NCBI GenBank assembly: GCA_964607135.1
Contig: CAZSIV010000032.1
Span: forward strand, 1 to 26,230
DNA from: Metaruminococcus_A sp964607135
Lineage (GTDB): Bacteria > Bacillota > Clostridia > Oscillospirales > Ruminococcaceae
Direction of reading: 5' to 3'
DNA: 26,230 nucleotides
Numbering within the stretch: the stretch's first letter is position 1; each line of letters opens with the position of its first letter. The notes under the pieces were generated by a model. That model was not told the DNA's origin. It did no database searches and worked only from the letters and a program-made list of their open reading frames with translations. A program made the translations under genes and the position numbers. Below, piece by piece: positions 7,568-16,125 of this stretch.

Positions 7568-8569
7568 ATGAAACGGAATGTACTCGTCACCGGCGCGGCC
7601 GGAAAACTCGGCAACTATGTCTCCGCTTACCTCAACAAACAGGGCTACAACGTCACCTGCACCGACGTCGTCCTCCCGCAGCTGGACAGCAAAATCGCGA
7701 AACTCAAACTTCCCTTTGTCAAAGCCGACCTGCTCAACATCGGCGACCTGATGAAGGCCATCGCCATGGCACAGCCGGACACCATCATCCACCTGGCGGC
7801 CATCACCCACAACGTCGAGCTCCAGCCGCCTTATGACACCACCCCCAAAAAGGGCCCGGCCACCGGCGGCGTCCACTACAACTACATGATCCCGGAAGAC
7901 GCTGCAATGGAGATCAACACCATGGGCACCTTCTACGTCATGGACGCCGCGAGAAGGATGGGGGTCAAAAACGTGATCGCCGCTTCGAGCTACTACTGCT
8001 ACGGCCTAGGCATGCGGATCTCCGGCGAGCCCTTCAAGCCCGATTACCTGCCGATCGATGAAAACCACCCCTGCTATCCGGAGGATACTTATTCCCTCGG
8101 CAAGCAGCTGGGGGACGAGATCATGAAGGCCTTTGCCCGCGCCTATAACATGAACGTCGTCGCGATGCGGCTGACCGGCGTTTATTACCCGAAAGTCGAG
8201 TGGTGCAGAAAGTGCTATACCTTCAACAACGACTATGTGATTCCGGAGACCGAGGCGAAGGGCTACATCAACGGCGATACCCACCAGTATGTCGACGCCC
8301 GCGACATCGCCTACTTTGTCGGGCTGGCGCTCGACAAGCAGCTGCCGGGCTTTGAGGCGTTCAACCTCGCTTCCGACACCACCTTCAACCCGGATTCCAA
8401 CTCCTTCTATGCGAAACGCTTCCCCTACATTGCCGACATGTGCACCAACTTCGAGGGGCATGAAGGCTTTTTCACCACCCGGAAGGCGAAAGAGATGCTG
8501 GGCTACGAGTCCCAGTACACCTGGAGAAAGGGCAAACAGGACGAAGAAGGGGACGAATTCGTCGACTAA
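7568..8569 (+). CDS. NAD-dependent epimerase/dehydratase-type SDR, paralogue 1
   Basis: A 333-residue extended short-chain dehydrogenase. The Rossmann motif TGAAGKLG is at residues 8-15, Asp33 after the second strand suggests NAD(H), and the catalytic set is Ser140/141 with Tyr175-x-x-x-Lys179 in TYSLGKQLG. Family members oxidise or epimerise sugars, nucleotide sugars or uronates. Parts such as IIHLAAIT and MDAARRMGVKNVIAASS recall uronate-dehydrogenase-like SDRs, but the specificity is not predictable. It starts 39 bases after barrel 1 with AGAAAGGGAA upstream. An in-frame ATG at 7529, overlapping the stop of the preceding gene, lacks a ribosome site. It pairs barrel and dehydrogenase chemistry in one operon. 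Confidence 0.88.
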   Translation: MKRNVLVTGAAGKLGNYVSAYLNKQGYNVTCTDVVLPQLDSKIAKLKLPFVKADLLNIGDLMKAIAMAQPDTIIHLAAITHNVELQPPYDTTPKKGPATGGVHYNYMIPEDAAMEINTMGTFYVMDAARRMGVKNVIAASSYYCYGLGMRISGEPFKPDYLPIDENHPCYPEDTYSLGKQLGDEIMKAFARAYNMNVVAMRLTGVYYPKVEWCRKCYTFNNDYVIPETEAKGYINGDTHQYVDARDIAYFVGLALDKQLPGFEAFNLASDTTFNPDSNSFYAKRFPYIADMCTNFEGHEGFFTTRKAKEMLGYESQYTWRKGKQDEEGDEFVD

Positions 8570-8579
8570 AAGGCGTTTC

Positions 8580-8611
8580 CCCTGCGGAGGGGTTCTTGCT
8601 TCTCCGCAGGG
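8580..8611 (+). other. Intercistronic hairpin after SDR 1
   Basis: Ten-base arms CCCTGCGGAG and CTCCGCAGGG around a 12-base loop, followed only by TTTCCC. It lies in the 152-base gap between SDR 1 and barrel 2. It is more likely a partial terminator or an mRNA 3'-end stabiliser than a full stop of the operon. Confidence 0.6.
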
Positions 8612-8721
8612 TTTCCCGCGGAACCATCCCGCTTTTCAACCATCCACACTTCACACCATTTACCACGGCACACAATTCAACTCGATCAAACCATTTTATA
8701 AGAAAAGAAAGAAGGATTACA

Positions 8722-9627
8722 ATGGCTTATATCAACAACATGAAGCTCGGCTGGATCGGATACATGTACCAGCCGCCCGCTGAAATCAGCGAACCGATGG
8801 ACAAAATCATGTGGCAGCTCGACGAAGCAAAACGCTACGGCTGCCAGGTCCTGCAGCCGATCGCCCCGCTGCCGGCGGATGAGGCTTCGATCGCGAAGAT
8901 CACCGCCAAGATGAAAGAGTGCGACGTGGAGTACGAGATGGGCGCTCCCCGCGCGGTCTTCGAACTCTGCGGAGAAAACGCAGAAGCGGCGAAAAAGGAA
9001 TTGCAGGAAGCGATCGACCTGGCGAAAAAGTACGGCGCGAAGATCATGCGCTGCGGCTACGGCAAACTGAACGTCGAGTATTCCCGCTGGAGCAAGGTTC
9101 CGGGGATGCTGCCCCACGAGCAGCTCCGCCGGGTCACCGACAGCTTAAAGGTCGCCGCCCCGATCTTTGAGGCGAACGACATGCTTTACGCGCTGGAGAA
9201 CCACTGCGACTTCACCGGCAAAGAGATCGCCGCCATTTTTGAAGAGATCAACTCCCCCAACATGGGCATCGCTTACGACACCGCCAACGGCTTCGCCATC
9301 CTCTGCGACCCGAACGAGGATCTCGCGGCAATGGCCCCGTGGGCAATTACCTCCCACATCAAAGACTCCAAGGTGATCGACGCCCCGTTTGGGCCGGATT
9401 ACTTCCCGATGACCCCCGTCGGCTGCGCGCTCGGCGAAGGCGGCGTGGACATTCCGCGTTCCGTCCAGCTCTTGATCGACAACGTCCGTTACCCGGAGGG
9501 CTTCCACCTCATCCTCGAGCAGGGCTGGTTCGGCAAGCTGCCGGAGGGCGCCGATCCGCGCGAATTTGCAATTGAGACGATGGAAAAGAGCCTCGACTAC
9601 TTGAAGGATTTGGTAACGGTCAAATAA
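8722..9627 (+). CDS. Sugar phosphate isomerase/epimerase-like TIM barrel, paralogue 2
   Basis: A 301-residue paralogue of barrel 1 with ligands Glu159 (YALENH), Asp186 (AYDTANG), His212 (TSHIKD) and Glu266 (ILEQGW). It is the most divergent of the four in the substrate-side loops. Residues 105-135 read YGAKIMRCGYGK then SRWSKVPGMLPHEQ where barrels 3 and 4 have a RYNxTPGMTGKEQ form. The region after His212 has APFGPDYFPM instead of the KTQxGxYFP seen in the others. These are the loops expected to shape the active site, so a different substrate or stereoisomer is plausible. ATG at 8722 is preceded by AGAAAGAAGGA, the same leader as barrel 1. Confidence 0.88.
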   Translation: MAYINNMKLGWIGYMYQPPAEISEPMDKIMWQLDEAKRYGCQVLQPIAPLPADEASIAKITAKMKECDVEYEMGAPRAVFELCGENAEAAKKELQEAIDLAKKYGAKIMRCGYGKLNVEYSRWSKVPGMLPHEQLRRVTDSLKVAAPIFEANDMLYALENHCDFTGKEIAAIFEEINSPNMGIAYDTANGFAILCDPNEDLAAMAPWAITSHIKDSKVIDAPFGPDYFPMTPVGCALGEGGVDIPRSVQLLIDNVRYPEGFHLILEQGWFGKLPEGADPREFAIETMEKSLDYLKDLVTVK

Positions 9628-9663
9628 CCGGCTGTATCTGAACGAAGAAAGAAGGAACGGATC

Positions 9664-10569
9664 ATGGCTTACCGCAACAATATGAAGATGGGCTGGATCG
9701 GCTTTGCGTATCCGGCTCCCCGTGAGATCACGGACAACATGGAAAAGATCGAATGGCAGATGAAAAAGGCGAAGGAATTCGGCTGCGAAGTCCTCCAGCC
9801 GATCGTCCATCCGCTGCCCCGGGAGGGGAAAGACCTCGACCAGCTCAAGGATTGGCTGAAGGAGTACGGCATCGAGTACGAGATGCGCTGCCCGCCGGCG
9901 GTCTTCCAGCTGGCCGGTCCCGACGCGAAATCGGCGCGGGAAGAGCTGATCGACGCGATCAAGTTCTCCAAGGAGCTCGGCTCCACCGTCATGCGTACCG
10001 GCTACGGCCGCCTCTGCCTCGAGACCTCCCGCTACAACCGCACCCCCGGCATGACCGGCAAGGAGCAGTTCGACCGGGTGCTTGCCTCTTTAAAAGAAGC
10101 GAAGCCGATCTTTGAGGAATACGGCATGAAGTACGCCCAGGAAAACCATGTGGATTTCACCGGGAAGGAAATGGCCGATCTGTTTGAAGAGGTCAACTCC
10201 CCGATGATGGGGATCGCGCTCGACACGGCGAACAGCTTCGCGATCTTCTGCGAGCCGGACATTGACAACCAGCGGATGGCGCCCTGGGCGATTACCTCCC
10301 ACATCAAGGACTCCAAGGTAGTCGACAAAACCCAGGACGGGAACTACTTCCCCTTCATCACCGTCGGCTGCCCGCTCGGCGAGGGCGACGTCGACATCCC
10401 GGCTGCGATCGAGGCAATCTGCACCAAATCCCGTTATCCAGACGGATTCCACCTCATCCTTGAGCAGGGCTGGCTGGGGAATCAGGTCTACGGCGACCCA
10501 ATCGAGTACTCCCACAAGATGCTTGAAAAGAGCATGATCTACTTAAAGAAACTGATCACTGTCGATTAA
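9664..10569 (+). CDS. Sugar phosphate isomerase/epimerase-like TIM barrel, paralogue 3
   Basis: A 301-residue paralogue with Glu160, Asp187, His213 and Glu267 all in place. It begins MAYRNNMKMGWIGFAYPAP, very like barrel 4, and both have SRYN-x-TPGMTGKEQFDRV, so 3 and 4 look like the most recent duplication. It lies 36 bases after barrel 2, with GAAGAAAGAAGGA upstream of the ATG, again the repeated leader. It carries no signal peptide and should be cytoplasmic. Exact activity is unknown; hydroxypyruvate-isomerase, ketose-epimerase or keto-sugar lyase chemistry are all known in this fold. Confidence 0.88.
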   Translation: MAYRNNMKMGWIGFAYPAPREITDNMEKIEWQMKKAKEFGCEVLQPIVHPLPREGKDLDQLKDWLKEYGIEYEMRCPPAVFQLAGPDAKSAREELIDAIKFSKELGSTVMRTGYGRLCLETSRYNRTPGMTGKEQFDRVLASLKEAKPIFEEYGMKYAQENHVDFTGKEMADLFEEVNSPMMGIALDTANSFAIFCEPDIDNQRMAPWAITSHIKDSKVVDKTQDGNYFPFITVGCPLGEGDVDIPAAIEAICTKSRYPDGFHLILEQGWLGNQVYGDPIEYSHKMLEKSMIYLKKLITVD

Positions 10570-10615
10570 ATAAAACCGAAAGTGATTGAAATTCAAATGA
10601 AAGAAGGGCAATAAA

Positions 10616-11524
10616 ATGGCGTACCGCAACAATATGAAGCTCGGCTGGATCGGGTTTATCTACCCCGCTCCGCCGGAAATCACCGACGACATGGCAAAAC
10701 TCGAGTGGCAGATGCAGCAGGCGCAGCGGCTCGGCTGCGAGGTCCTCCAGCCGATCATCTTCCGCCTCCCGACCGACGATGCGTCCGTCGCAAAAATGCA
10801 GGAGCTGCTCCAGAAATACGGGATCGAGTACGAGCTCGGCTGCCCGCTCTCCGTCTTTAAGCTCAGCGGCCCCGATGCAAAAGAGGCGCGGGAGGAACTG
10901 CTCGCCCAGATGGCGCTTGCGAAAAAGCTCGGCTCCAAGATTCTCCGCACCGGCTACAACTGCTTCCTCTCCCACGAGTATTCCCGCTACAACCACACCC
11001 CCGGCATGACCGGAAAAGAGCAGTTCGACCGCGTTGTCGCTTCCCTGAAGCAGGCTGCCCCGATCTTTGAGGAAAACGGCCTCTACTTCGCGCAGGAAAA
11101 CCACGTCGACTTCACCGGAAAGGAAATGGCCCAGATCTTCGAGGAGGTCAACTCCCCGAACATGGGCATCGCCCTCGACACGGCGAACAGCTTCGCCCTC
11201 TTCAGCGAGCCGAACGAGGATAACCTGCGGATGGCCCCGTGGGCGATTACCTCTCACATCAAGGACACCAAGGTCGTGCCGAAAACTCAGGAGGGCGACT
11301 ACTTCCCGCTCATCCCGGTCGGCTGCTCCCTCGGCGAAGGCGAGATCGACATCCCGGCTGCGATCGACGCGATTGCGACCAAGTCCCGTTATCCGGAAGG
11401 CTTCCACCTTGTTCTCGAGCAGGGCTGGTGGGGCGACCAGGTCACCGGCGACCCGATCGAGTTCGCGCATAACGCGATGGAGAAGAGCCTCGTCTACCTG
11501 AAGGATCTCATCACCGTAAAATAA
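10616..11524 (+). CDS. Sugar phosphate isomerase/epimerase-like TIM barrel, paralogue 4
   Basis: A 302-residue paralogue with Glu161, Asp188, His214 and Glu268, shifted by one because of a single-residue insertion in the loop TGYNCFLSHEYSRYN where barrel 3 has TGYGRLCLETSRYN. The rest aligns without gaps to barrel 3. ATG is preceded by GAAAGAAGG. Large antisense ORFs opposite it are an effect of the GC-rich codon pattern. It probably has related but not identical specificity to barrel 3; a heteromeric enzyme built from several paralogues is also possible. Confidence 0.88.
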   Translation: MAYRNNMKLGWIGFIYPAPPEITDDMAKLEWQMQQAQRLGCEVLQPIIFRLPTDDASVAKMQELLQKYGIEYELGCPLSVFKLSGPDAKEAREELLAQMALAKKLGSKILRTGYNCFLSHEYSRYNHTPGMTGKEQFDRVVASLKQAAPIFEENGLYFAQENHVDFTGKEMAQIFEEVNSPNMGIALDTANSFALFSEPNEDNLRMAPWAITSHIKDTKVVPKTQEGDYFPLIPVGCSLGEGEIDIPAAIDAIATKSRYPEGFHLVLEQGWWGDQVTGDPIEFAHNAMEKSLVYLKDLITVK

Positions 11525-11540
11525 TAGCTTTGCAGCGCAG

Positions 11541-11563
11541 GCGCGGGTCTTTGAGTCCCGCGC
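11541..11563 (+). other. Intercistronic hairpin after barrel 4
   Basis: Seven-base arms GCGCGGG and CCCGCGC around a nine-base loop, extended by imperfect pairing of the flanking GCAGCGCAG and GCTGCGG. No U-tract follows. It lies in the 89-base gap before SDR 2. Confidence 0.55.
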
Positions 11564-11613
11564 AGCTGCGGCTTTACGCCGACCAATCAAAAAACGACTA
11601 AGGAGAACAGAAG

Positions 11614-12600
11614 ATGGCCAAAAATATTCTGATCACCGGCGCTTCCGGCAAGCTTGGGAATTTTGTCGCCCCTTATCTTCAGGATCAGGGCTACAACGTC
11701 ACCTGCACCGACATCGTTGCGCCGAAACCCGAATCTGAAAATGCAAAACGCGGTCTGCCTTTTGTCAAAGCCGACCTGTGTGTCATCGGCGATGTGATGA
11801 AGGCAATCGCCATGGCGCAGCCGGACGTCATCGTCCACCTGGGCGCGATCCCGTTCAACACCGAGCTCCAGCCCCCGTATGAAGATCGTTCCGGCAAAGG
11901 CCCGTCCCAGGACGGCGCACGTTCGAACTGGAGCCAGCCGGAGGACAACACCATGCGGATCAACACCATGGGGATGTTCTACCTGCTCGACGCCGCGAGG
12001 AGGATGGGGGTCAAAAACGTCGTTGCCGCGACCAGCTACTTCTCTTATGGGCTGGGCTTCCGCATTTCGGGCGAGCCGTTCATCCCGGAGTACCTGCCGA
12101 TCGACGAGGAGCATCCCTGCTGGCCGGAGGACACCTACAGCCTTTCCAAATACCTGGGTGAGGAGATCATGAAAGCCTTCTCCCGCGCTTACGATATGAA
12201 CACCGTCGCCATGCGGCTGATGGGCGTTTACTATCACGATCTCGAGAGAAGCCGCGCCATGTACGACCTCGGCCAGGGCCAGTCCTACGCCGAAAAGGAA
12301 AAGGACGGCGGCGTGATCACCGGCAACACCTATCAGTATGTCGACGCCCGCGATATCGCGGTCTTCACCGGCCTCGCGATCGACAAGCTCGGCAAGCTTC
12401 CGAACAAATACGAAGCCTTCAACGTCATCACCGATGTGCGGTTTAATGTTGCCGACACCAAGGAATTCTATGAGAAGCGTTTCCCGGGCCTCAAGGATAT
12501 GCTCGGAAACCTCCGCGACGGCGAGGGCCTCCTCAGCATCCGCAAGGCGGAGGAGCTGCTCGGCTACAAGCCGCAGTATTCCTGGAAAGACGGCAAATAA
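11614..12600 (+). CDS. NAD-dependent epimerase/dehydratase-type SDR, paralogue 2
   Basis: A 328-residue extended SDR paralogous to SDR 1 and closest to SDR 3. The Rossmann motif TGASGKLG is at 8-15, Asp33 marks NAD preference, Ser141 lies in AATSYFSYG, and Tyr175/Lys179 lie in TYSLSKYLGEE. The active-site wall IVHLGAIPFNTELQPPYE is shared with SDR 3 rather than SDR 1, which has AAITHN there. The C-terminal half (about 205-260) differs most among the three, fitting a change of substrate. The start is supported by AAGGAGAACAGAAG. It follows the barrel cluster and precedes SDR 3 by 96 bases. Confidence 0.88.
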   Translation: MAKNILITGASGKLGNFVAPYLQDQGYNVTCTDIVAPKPESENAKRGLPFVKADLCVIGDVMKAIAMAQPDVIVHLGAIPFNTELQPPYEDRSGKGPSQDGARSNWSQPEDNTMRINTMGMFYLLDAARRMGVKNVVAATSYFSYGLGFRISGEPFIPEYLPIDEEHPCWPEDTYSLSKYLGEEIMKAFSRAYDMNTVAMRLMGVYYHDLERSRAMYDLGQGQSYAEKEKDGGVITGNTYQYVDARDIAVFTGLAIDKLGKLPNKYEAFNVITDVRFNVADTKEFYEKRFPGLKDMLGNLRDGEGLLSIRKAEELLGYKPQYSWKDGK

Positions 12601-12696
12601 CAAGCAGACGCACACGTTTAGCTCTTGAAAACAACTAAACTTTGTTCAGACAGACAACGATCTAAAAAATATTATAAAATATAGGAGTGTATTCTA

Positions 12697-13701
12697 ATGA
12701 TTAAAAACGTATTGGTAACCGGCGCTTCCGGAAGACTTGGCGATTTTGTTGCCCCTTATCTCCATGAACAGGGCTACAATGTCACCTGCACCGACATCGT
12801 CACCCCCAGACCGGACAGCGAAAACGCAAAGCTCGGCCTGCCCTTTGTCAAAGCCGACCTGCTTGAGATCGGGGACGTGATGAAAGCGATCGCTATGTCC
12901 CAGTGCGATGCGATCGTCCACCTGGGCGCCATCCCCTTCAACCCGGAGCTTCAGCCGCCCTACACCGACGTGCCAGGTCCTGGCGGAGCGAAAGACGGGA
13001 TCCGCCACAACTACAGCATGCCGGAAGACAACGCCATGAAGATCAACACCATGGGCGGTTTCTACGTCCTCGACGCTGCGAGAAGGATGGGCGTTAAGAA
13101 CGTGATCGTCACCACTTCCTTCTTCGCTTACGGCGTAGGCTTCAGGGTTTCGGGCAATCCGTTTGTTCCGGAGTACCTGCCGATCGACGAGGAACATCCC
13201 TGCTGGCCAGAGGATACTTATTCCCTCTCCAAGTACCTCACCGAAGAGGTCATGAAGGCGTTCTCCCGCGCCTACGGCATCAACACCATCGCAATGCGTC
13301 TGCTTGGCGTATACAACCATAAGCTGAAAAACCACGAATTCGGCTTCACCATGGATGGCATTCCGGAGAACGTCGAAGAAAGAGGGGATACGAACTTCTT
13401 CTACCGTGAGTACGTCGATTCCCGCGATATCGCGCGGTTCACCGGCCTTGCTCTGGAGAAGATCGGAACGCTGCCGAACAAATACGAGGCGTTCAACGTC
13501 TGGACCGGCACCCGTCTCGACTGCGAGTCTGCTCCCTATTATTCCAAGCTCTGCCCGGAGTTTGCCGACATGTGCAAGAACCTGAAGGGGCATGACGGCC
13601 TGTTCTCGATCGAAAAAGCCAGAAAGCTGCTCGGTTATGAGCCGGCCTACTACTGGAAGGATATTGACGAAGACAGAAAAATGGCCGAATCCCTTAGCTG
13701 A
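12697..13701 (+). CDS. NAD-dependent epimerase/dehydratase-type SDR, paralogue 3
   Basis: A 334-residue extended SDR with TGASGRLG at 8-15, Asp33, Ser141 in VTTSFFAYG and Tyr175/Lys179 in TYSLSKYLTEE. Together with SDR 2 it looks like a tandem duplicate with a diverged C-terminal substrate region. The 96-base gap before it is unusually AT-rich (CTAAAAAATATTATAAAATA) and may hold an internal promoter, but I find no well-spaced -35/-10 pair. The ribosome site is TAGGAG, about nine bases before the ATG. Likely role: oxidation or epimerisation of the same carbohydrate class as its paralogues. Confidence 0.88.
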   Translation: MIKNVLVTGASGRLGDFVAPYLHEQGYNVTCTDIVTPRPDSENAKLGLPFVKADLLEIGDVMKAIAMSQCDAIVHLGAIPFNPELQPPYTDVPGPGGAKDGIRHNYSMPEDNAMKINTMGGFYVLDAARRMGVKNVIVTTSFFAYGVGFRVSGNPFVPEYLPIDEEHPCWPEDTYSLSKYLTEEVMKAFSRAYGINTIAMRLLGVYNHKLKNHEFGFTMDGIPENVEERGDTNFFYREYVDSRDIARFTGLALEKIGTLPNKYEAFNVWTGTRLDCESAPYYSKLCPEFADMCKNLKGHDGLFSIEKARKLLGYEPAYYWKDIDEDRKMAESLS

Positions 13702-13724
13702 TTTATTGGAGGTTATTGTTAATA

Positions 13725-14615
13725 ATGAGCGAAAACAAATTGAGAATCGGCCATACCGGTATCACCTGGCTGAGCGACGATGATTATGAGGATACCATCC
13801 GCACCATCGCCAAAGAGGGCTTCGGCGGGATCGAGCTGTTTGGCTGGACGCTCCCGAAGATGAAGGCGCAGGGCAAGCTCGGCCTCTTCGAAGAGTGCGG
13901 CCTTCCCCTCTGGTCTGCTTACTTCTCCCACGATATCATCAACCCCGGCGAGCGGCAGGCAGAGTTCAACAAGATCAAGGAGCAGGGGAGCATCCTTCTT
14001 TCTCAGGGCGGCACCCACGTTGCGTTCGGCGGCAACATCGTCGACCGCAGGAAGGTCAAATACCTGGAGCACAAGGACTATATCGTCGATTTCGTCAACG
14101 AGTGCGGCAAGCTGATGCAGGACATGGGCCTGACCCTCTGTTACCATCCGCACACCGGCACGCCGGTCGAGACCAAAGAGGAGATCATGGACTTCTTCCA
14201 GAGGATCGACCCGAAATACGTCGCCATGGCTCCGGACATCGGCCAGATCCAGAAGGGCGGCGCCGACCCGCTCGAGATCATCAAGACCTTTGAGCCGTTG
14301 GTCAAACATGTCCATTTCAAAGACTTCGGCGGCAAGCTGGAGTTCGACGCATCTCTCAACGACGTCGCAGAAGGGGAGACCTACTTCAACTTCGGCGAAA
14401 ACGGCAAGGAGATCGACGCGACCGGTTACATCAACTACTGCATCCTGGGCGACGGCGTGGTTGACCTGAAGGGGATTCTCGACTACTTTGCGGCGAAGAA
14501 TTTTGACGGCGCCGTCATGGTCGAGCTCGACGCAGGCACCGAGATGCCGGTCACCCCGCAGGAAGCGGTACACGGGAACAGGCTGTATCTTGAAAAGATC
14601 GGCTATATGAAATAA
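13725..14615 (+). CDS. IolE-like TIM barrel (inosose dehydratase / isomerase family)
   Basis: A 296-residue xylose-isomerase-like barrel that belongs to a different branch from the four paralogues upstream. The YHPHTGTPVE motif at 140-149 is the form found in inosose-dehydratase (IolE)-like proteins. Asp171 (MAPDIGQ), His197 (VHFKD) and Glu267 (MVELDAG) supply the other likely metal ligands. IolE removes water from a 2-keto-inositol; related barrels isomerise keto-sugars. ATG at 13725 is preferred over an in-frame TTG nine bases earlier because GGAGG lies 12 bases before the ATG but only three before the TTG. It is 23 bases after SDR 3, so co-translated with it. Confidence 0.87.
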   Translation: MSENKLRIGHTGITWLSDDDYEDTIRTIAKEGFGGIELFGWTLPKMKAQGKLGLFEECGLPLWSAYFSHDIINPGERQAEFNKIKEQGSILLSQGGTHVAFGGNIVDRRKVKYLEHKDYIVDFVNECGKLMQDMGLTLCYHPHTGTPVETKEEIMDFFQRIDPKYVAMAPDIGQIQKGGADPLEIIKTFEPLVKHVHFKDFGGKLEFDASLNDVAEGETYFNFGENGKEIDATGYINYCILGDGVVDLKGILDYFAAKNFDGAVMVELDAGTEMPVTPQEAVHGNRLYLEKIGYMK

Positions 14616-14627
14616 AGCTCCGCATTC

Positions 14628-14721
14628 GGGGCTGAATTCCCTGTGCAGCCCCTTCCCGAAGGGAAGGACACAAAAAAGGATTTTTCCGCAGTGCGGCCCC
14701 GCTTCCCGATGGGGGCGGGGC
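14628..14721 (+). other. Cluster of three hairpins between the IolE-like and DUF362 genes
   Basis: GGGGCTG...CAGCCCC (14628-14652), CCTTCCC-GAA-GGGAAGG (14651-14667) and GCCCCGC...GCGGGGC (14696-14721) fill most of the 143-base gap. The first two overlap by two bases. None is followed by a clear U-tract, though CAAAAAAGGATTTTTCCG lies between the second and third. Confidence 0.55.
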
Positions 14722-14758
14722 GTACGCGGTATCAAGCCAAAACAGGAGGAGAAGAGTT

Positions 14759-16030
14759 ATGGCGAAAAAATCAATCGTTTCCATCGCCCATTCCGACGAG
14801 TTCCTCGGTTCCCCGTCGGAGTACACCCATGAGCACGTCGAAAAGATCAAGGAGATGATCCGCCAGGTTGCAAACGACACCAAGGGTGGGATGCAGAACA
14901 TCGTCCACGAAGGCGACGTGGTCTTCATCAAGATCAACACCGTAACCCAGGCGCCGCCGGAGAACGGTTTCACCACCGACCCGCGGATGCTCGAGGCGCT
15001 GATCGAGCTCGTGAAGGAGCAGAAACCGAAGAAAATCCAGGTCGGCGAGCGCTGCGCGCTGGGCCAGGAGACCATGAAGTGCTTCGAGGTCTGCGGGATC
15101 AAAGCGGTCGCCGAGAAAACCGGCGCCGAGCTGATTGCACTGGAGAACACCGAGTGGGAGATGTACGACATGGGCCGTCCGGTTTCCTACCGGAAGTTCC
15201 CCTTCCCGAAGGTAGTCAAGGACGCGGACGTCTACATCGGGATGCCGAAGATGAAGGTACATATCCACACCGGGCTGACCAATGCCATGAAGCTCCAGTT
15301 CGGTCTCTGCCCGGATTACAAGTGGATGTCCGAATGCCACCGGGACGACATCTACCAGAAGATCGCGAACCTCGTCACCGCCACCGAGCCGGACTGGTTC
15401 ATCGTCGACTCCCTCTGGACCTGCCAGGGCAACGGGCCGTTCAGCCCCTACCCGGACGATAAGATCCGCGACTGGAACACCACCTACGGCGGTTCCGACC
15501 CGGTTGCGATCGACACCGTGGCCGAGATGCTGATGCAGTGGGAGAACCCCGGCAACCTGCCCTCCACCATTATGGGCGCGGCCGAGGGGCTCGGAACCAA
15601 CAAGCTCGACGAGATCGAGATCAAGGGCGTGCCGGTTGAGAAGGTCTCCCGCAGGTTCAACCGTCAGGATACCGTCCTCTGCGGCAAGTTCAAAAATGTC
15701 AACGTCATCGTCGGCTCCGCCTGTGAGCCGGGTTGCCGCGTCATGGTTCGGATGGGCTTGGACGCCGCTTACGTCGCAGGGCTGCTCGACAAGCTCCGCG
15801 AGCCGATCACCATCTTCACCGGTCTCCAGTTCGAGCCTTACGTCACCGACGTAAAGGGCCCGGTTCTGATCTACGGCCAGTGCGCCATGAAGATGAAAGA
15901 GTTCTACCCCGACGCCTACACCTGGTTCCCGAATGAGGAGTACCCGACCTGCGTGCCGATGTACTCCAACCTGCCGGGCAAGGGGATCGGCGACGCGATT
16001 CAGAAGATCATCGACAGCTACGACAAATAA
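14759..16030 (+). CDS. DUF362-domain protein
   Basis: A 423-residue protein with the DUF362 core: the N-terminal HEGDVVFIKINTVTQAPPENG, the central YIGMPKMKVHIHTGLTNAMK and the acidic DPVAIDTVAEMLM helix. The domain has no firmly established biochemical role. Some members carry ferredoxin-like CxxC clusters, but this one has no such cysteine spacing, so an iron-sulfur centre is not supported. It is embedded in the operon between the IolE-like barrel and the transketolase, so a role in the same pathway is inferred from position. ATG is preceded by AGGAGGAGAAG. No signal peptide or membrane segment is seen. Confidence 0.85.
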   Translation: MAKKSIVSIAHSDEFLGSPSEYTHEHVEKIKEMIRQVANDTKGGMQNIVHEGDVVFIKINTVTQAPPENGFTTDPRMLEALIELVKEQKPKKIQVGERCALGQETMKCFEVCGIKAVAEKTGAELIALENTEWEMYDMGRPVSYRKFPFPKVVKDADVYIGMPKMKVHIHTGLTNAMKLQFGLCPDYKWMSECHRDDIYQKIANLVTATEPDWFIVDSLWTCQGNGPFSPYPDDKIRDWNTTYGGSDPVAIDTVAEMLMQWENPGNLPSTIMGAAEGLGTNKLDEIEIKGVPVEKVSRRFNRQDTVLCGKFKNVNVIVGSACEPGCRVMVRMGLDAAYVAGLLDKLREPITIFTGLQFEPYVTDVKGPVLIYGQCAMKMKEFYPDAYTWFPNEEYPTCVPMYSNLPGKGIGDAIQKIIDSYDK

Positions 16031-16045
16031 ATCAAACCACTCCGT

Positions 16046-16077
16046 TTTGCGGCAGGCTGGGTTCAGTCTGCCGCAAA
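16046..16077 (+). other. Intercistronic hairpin before the transketolase gene
   Basis: Ten-base arms TTTGCGGCAG and CTGCCGCAAA around a 12-base loop, with outer CCACT/AGTGG pairing across a small bulge. It lies in the 95-base gap after the DUF362 gene. There is no U-tract downstream. Confidence 0.6.
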
Positions 16078-16125
16078 GTGGGGCAATCCAGCAAAATCGA
16101 ATCACCATGGAAAGGAACCAATCAG

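Noticed and set aside
10556..11590. A 344-codon open frame on the minus strand opposite barrel 4, and similar long antisense frames across the operon
   Set aside because: They are the mirror of GC-rich codon usage in well-supported plus-strand genes. They lack ribosome sites and recognisable motifs, and they recur at the same place opposite each paralogue.
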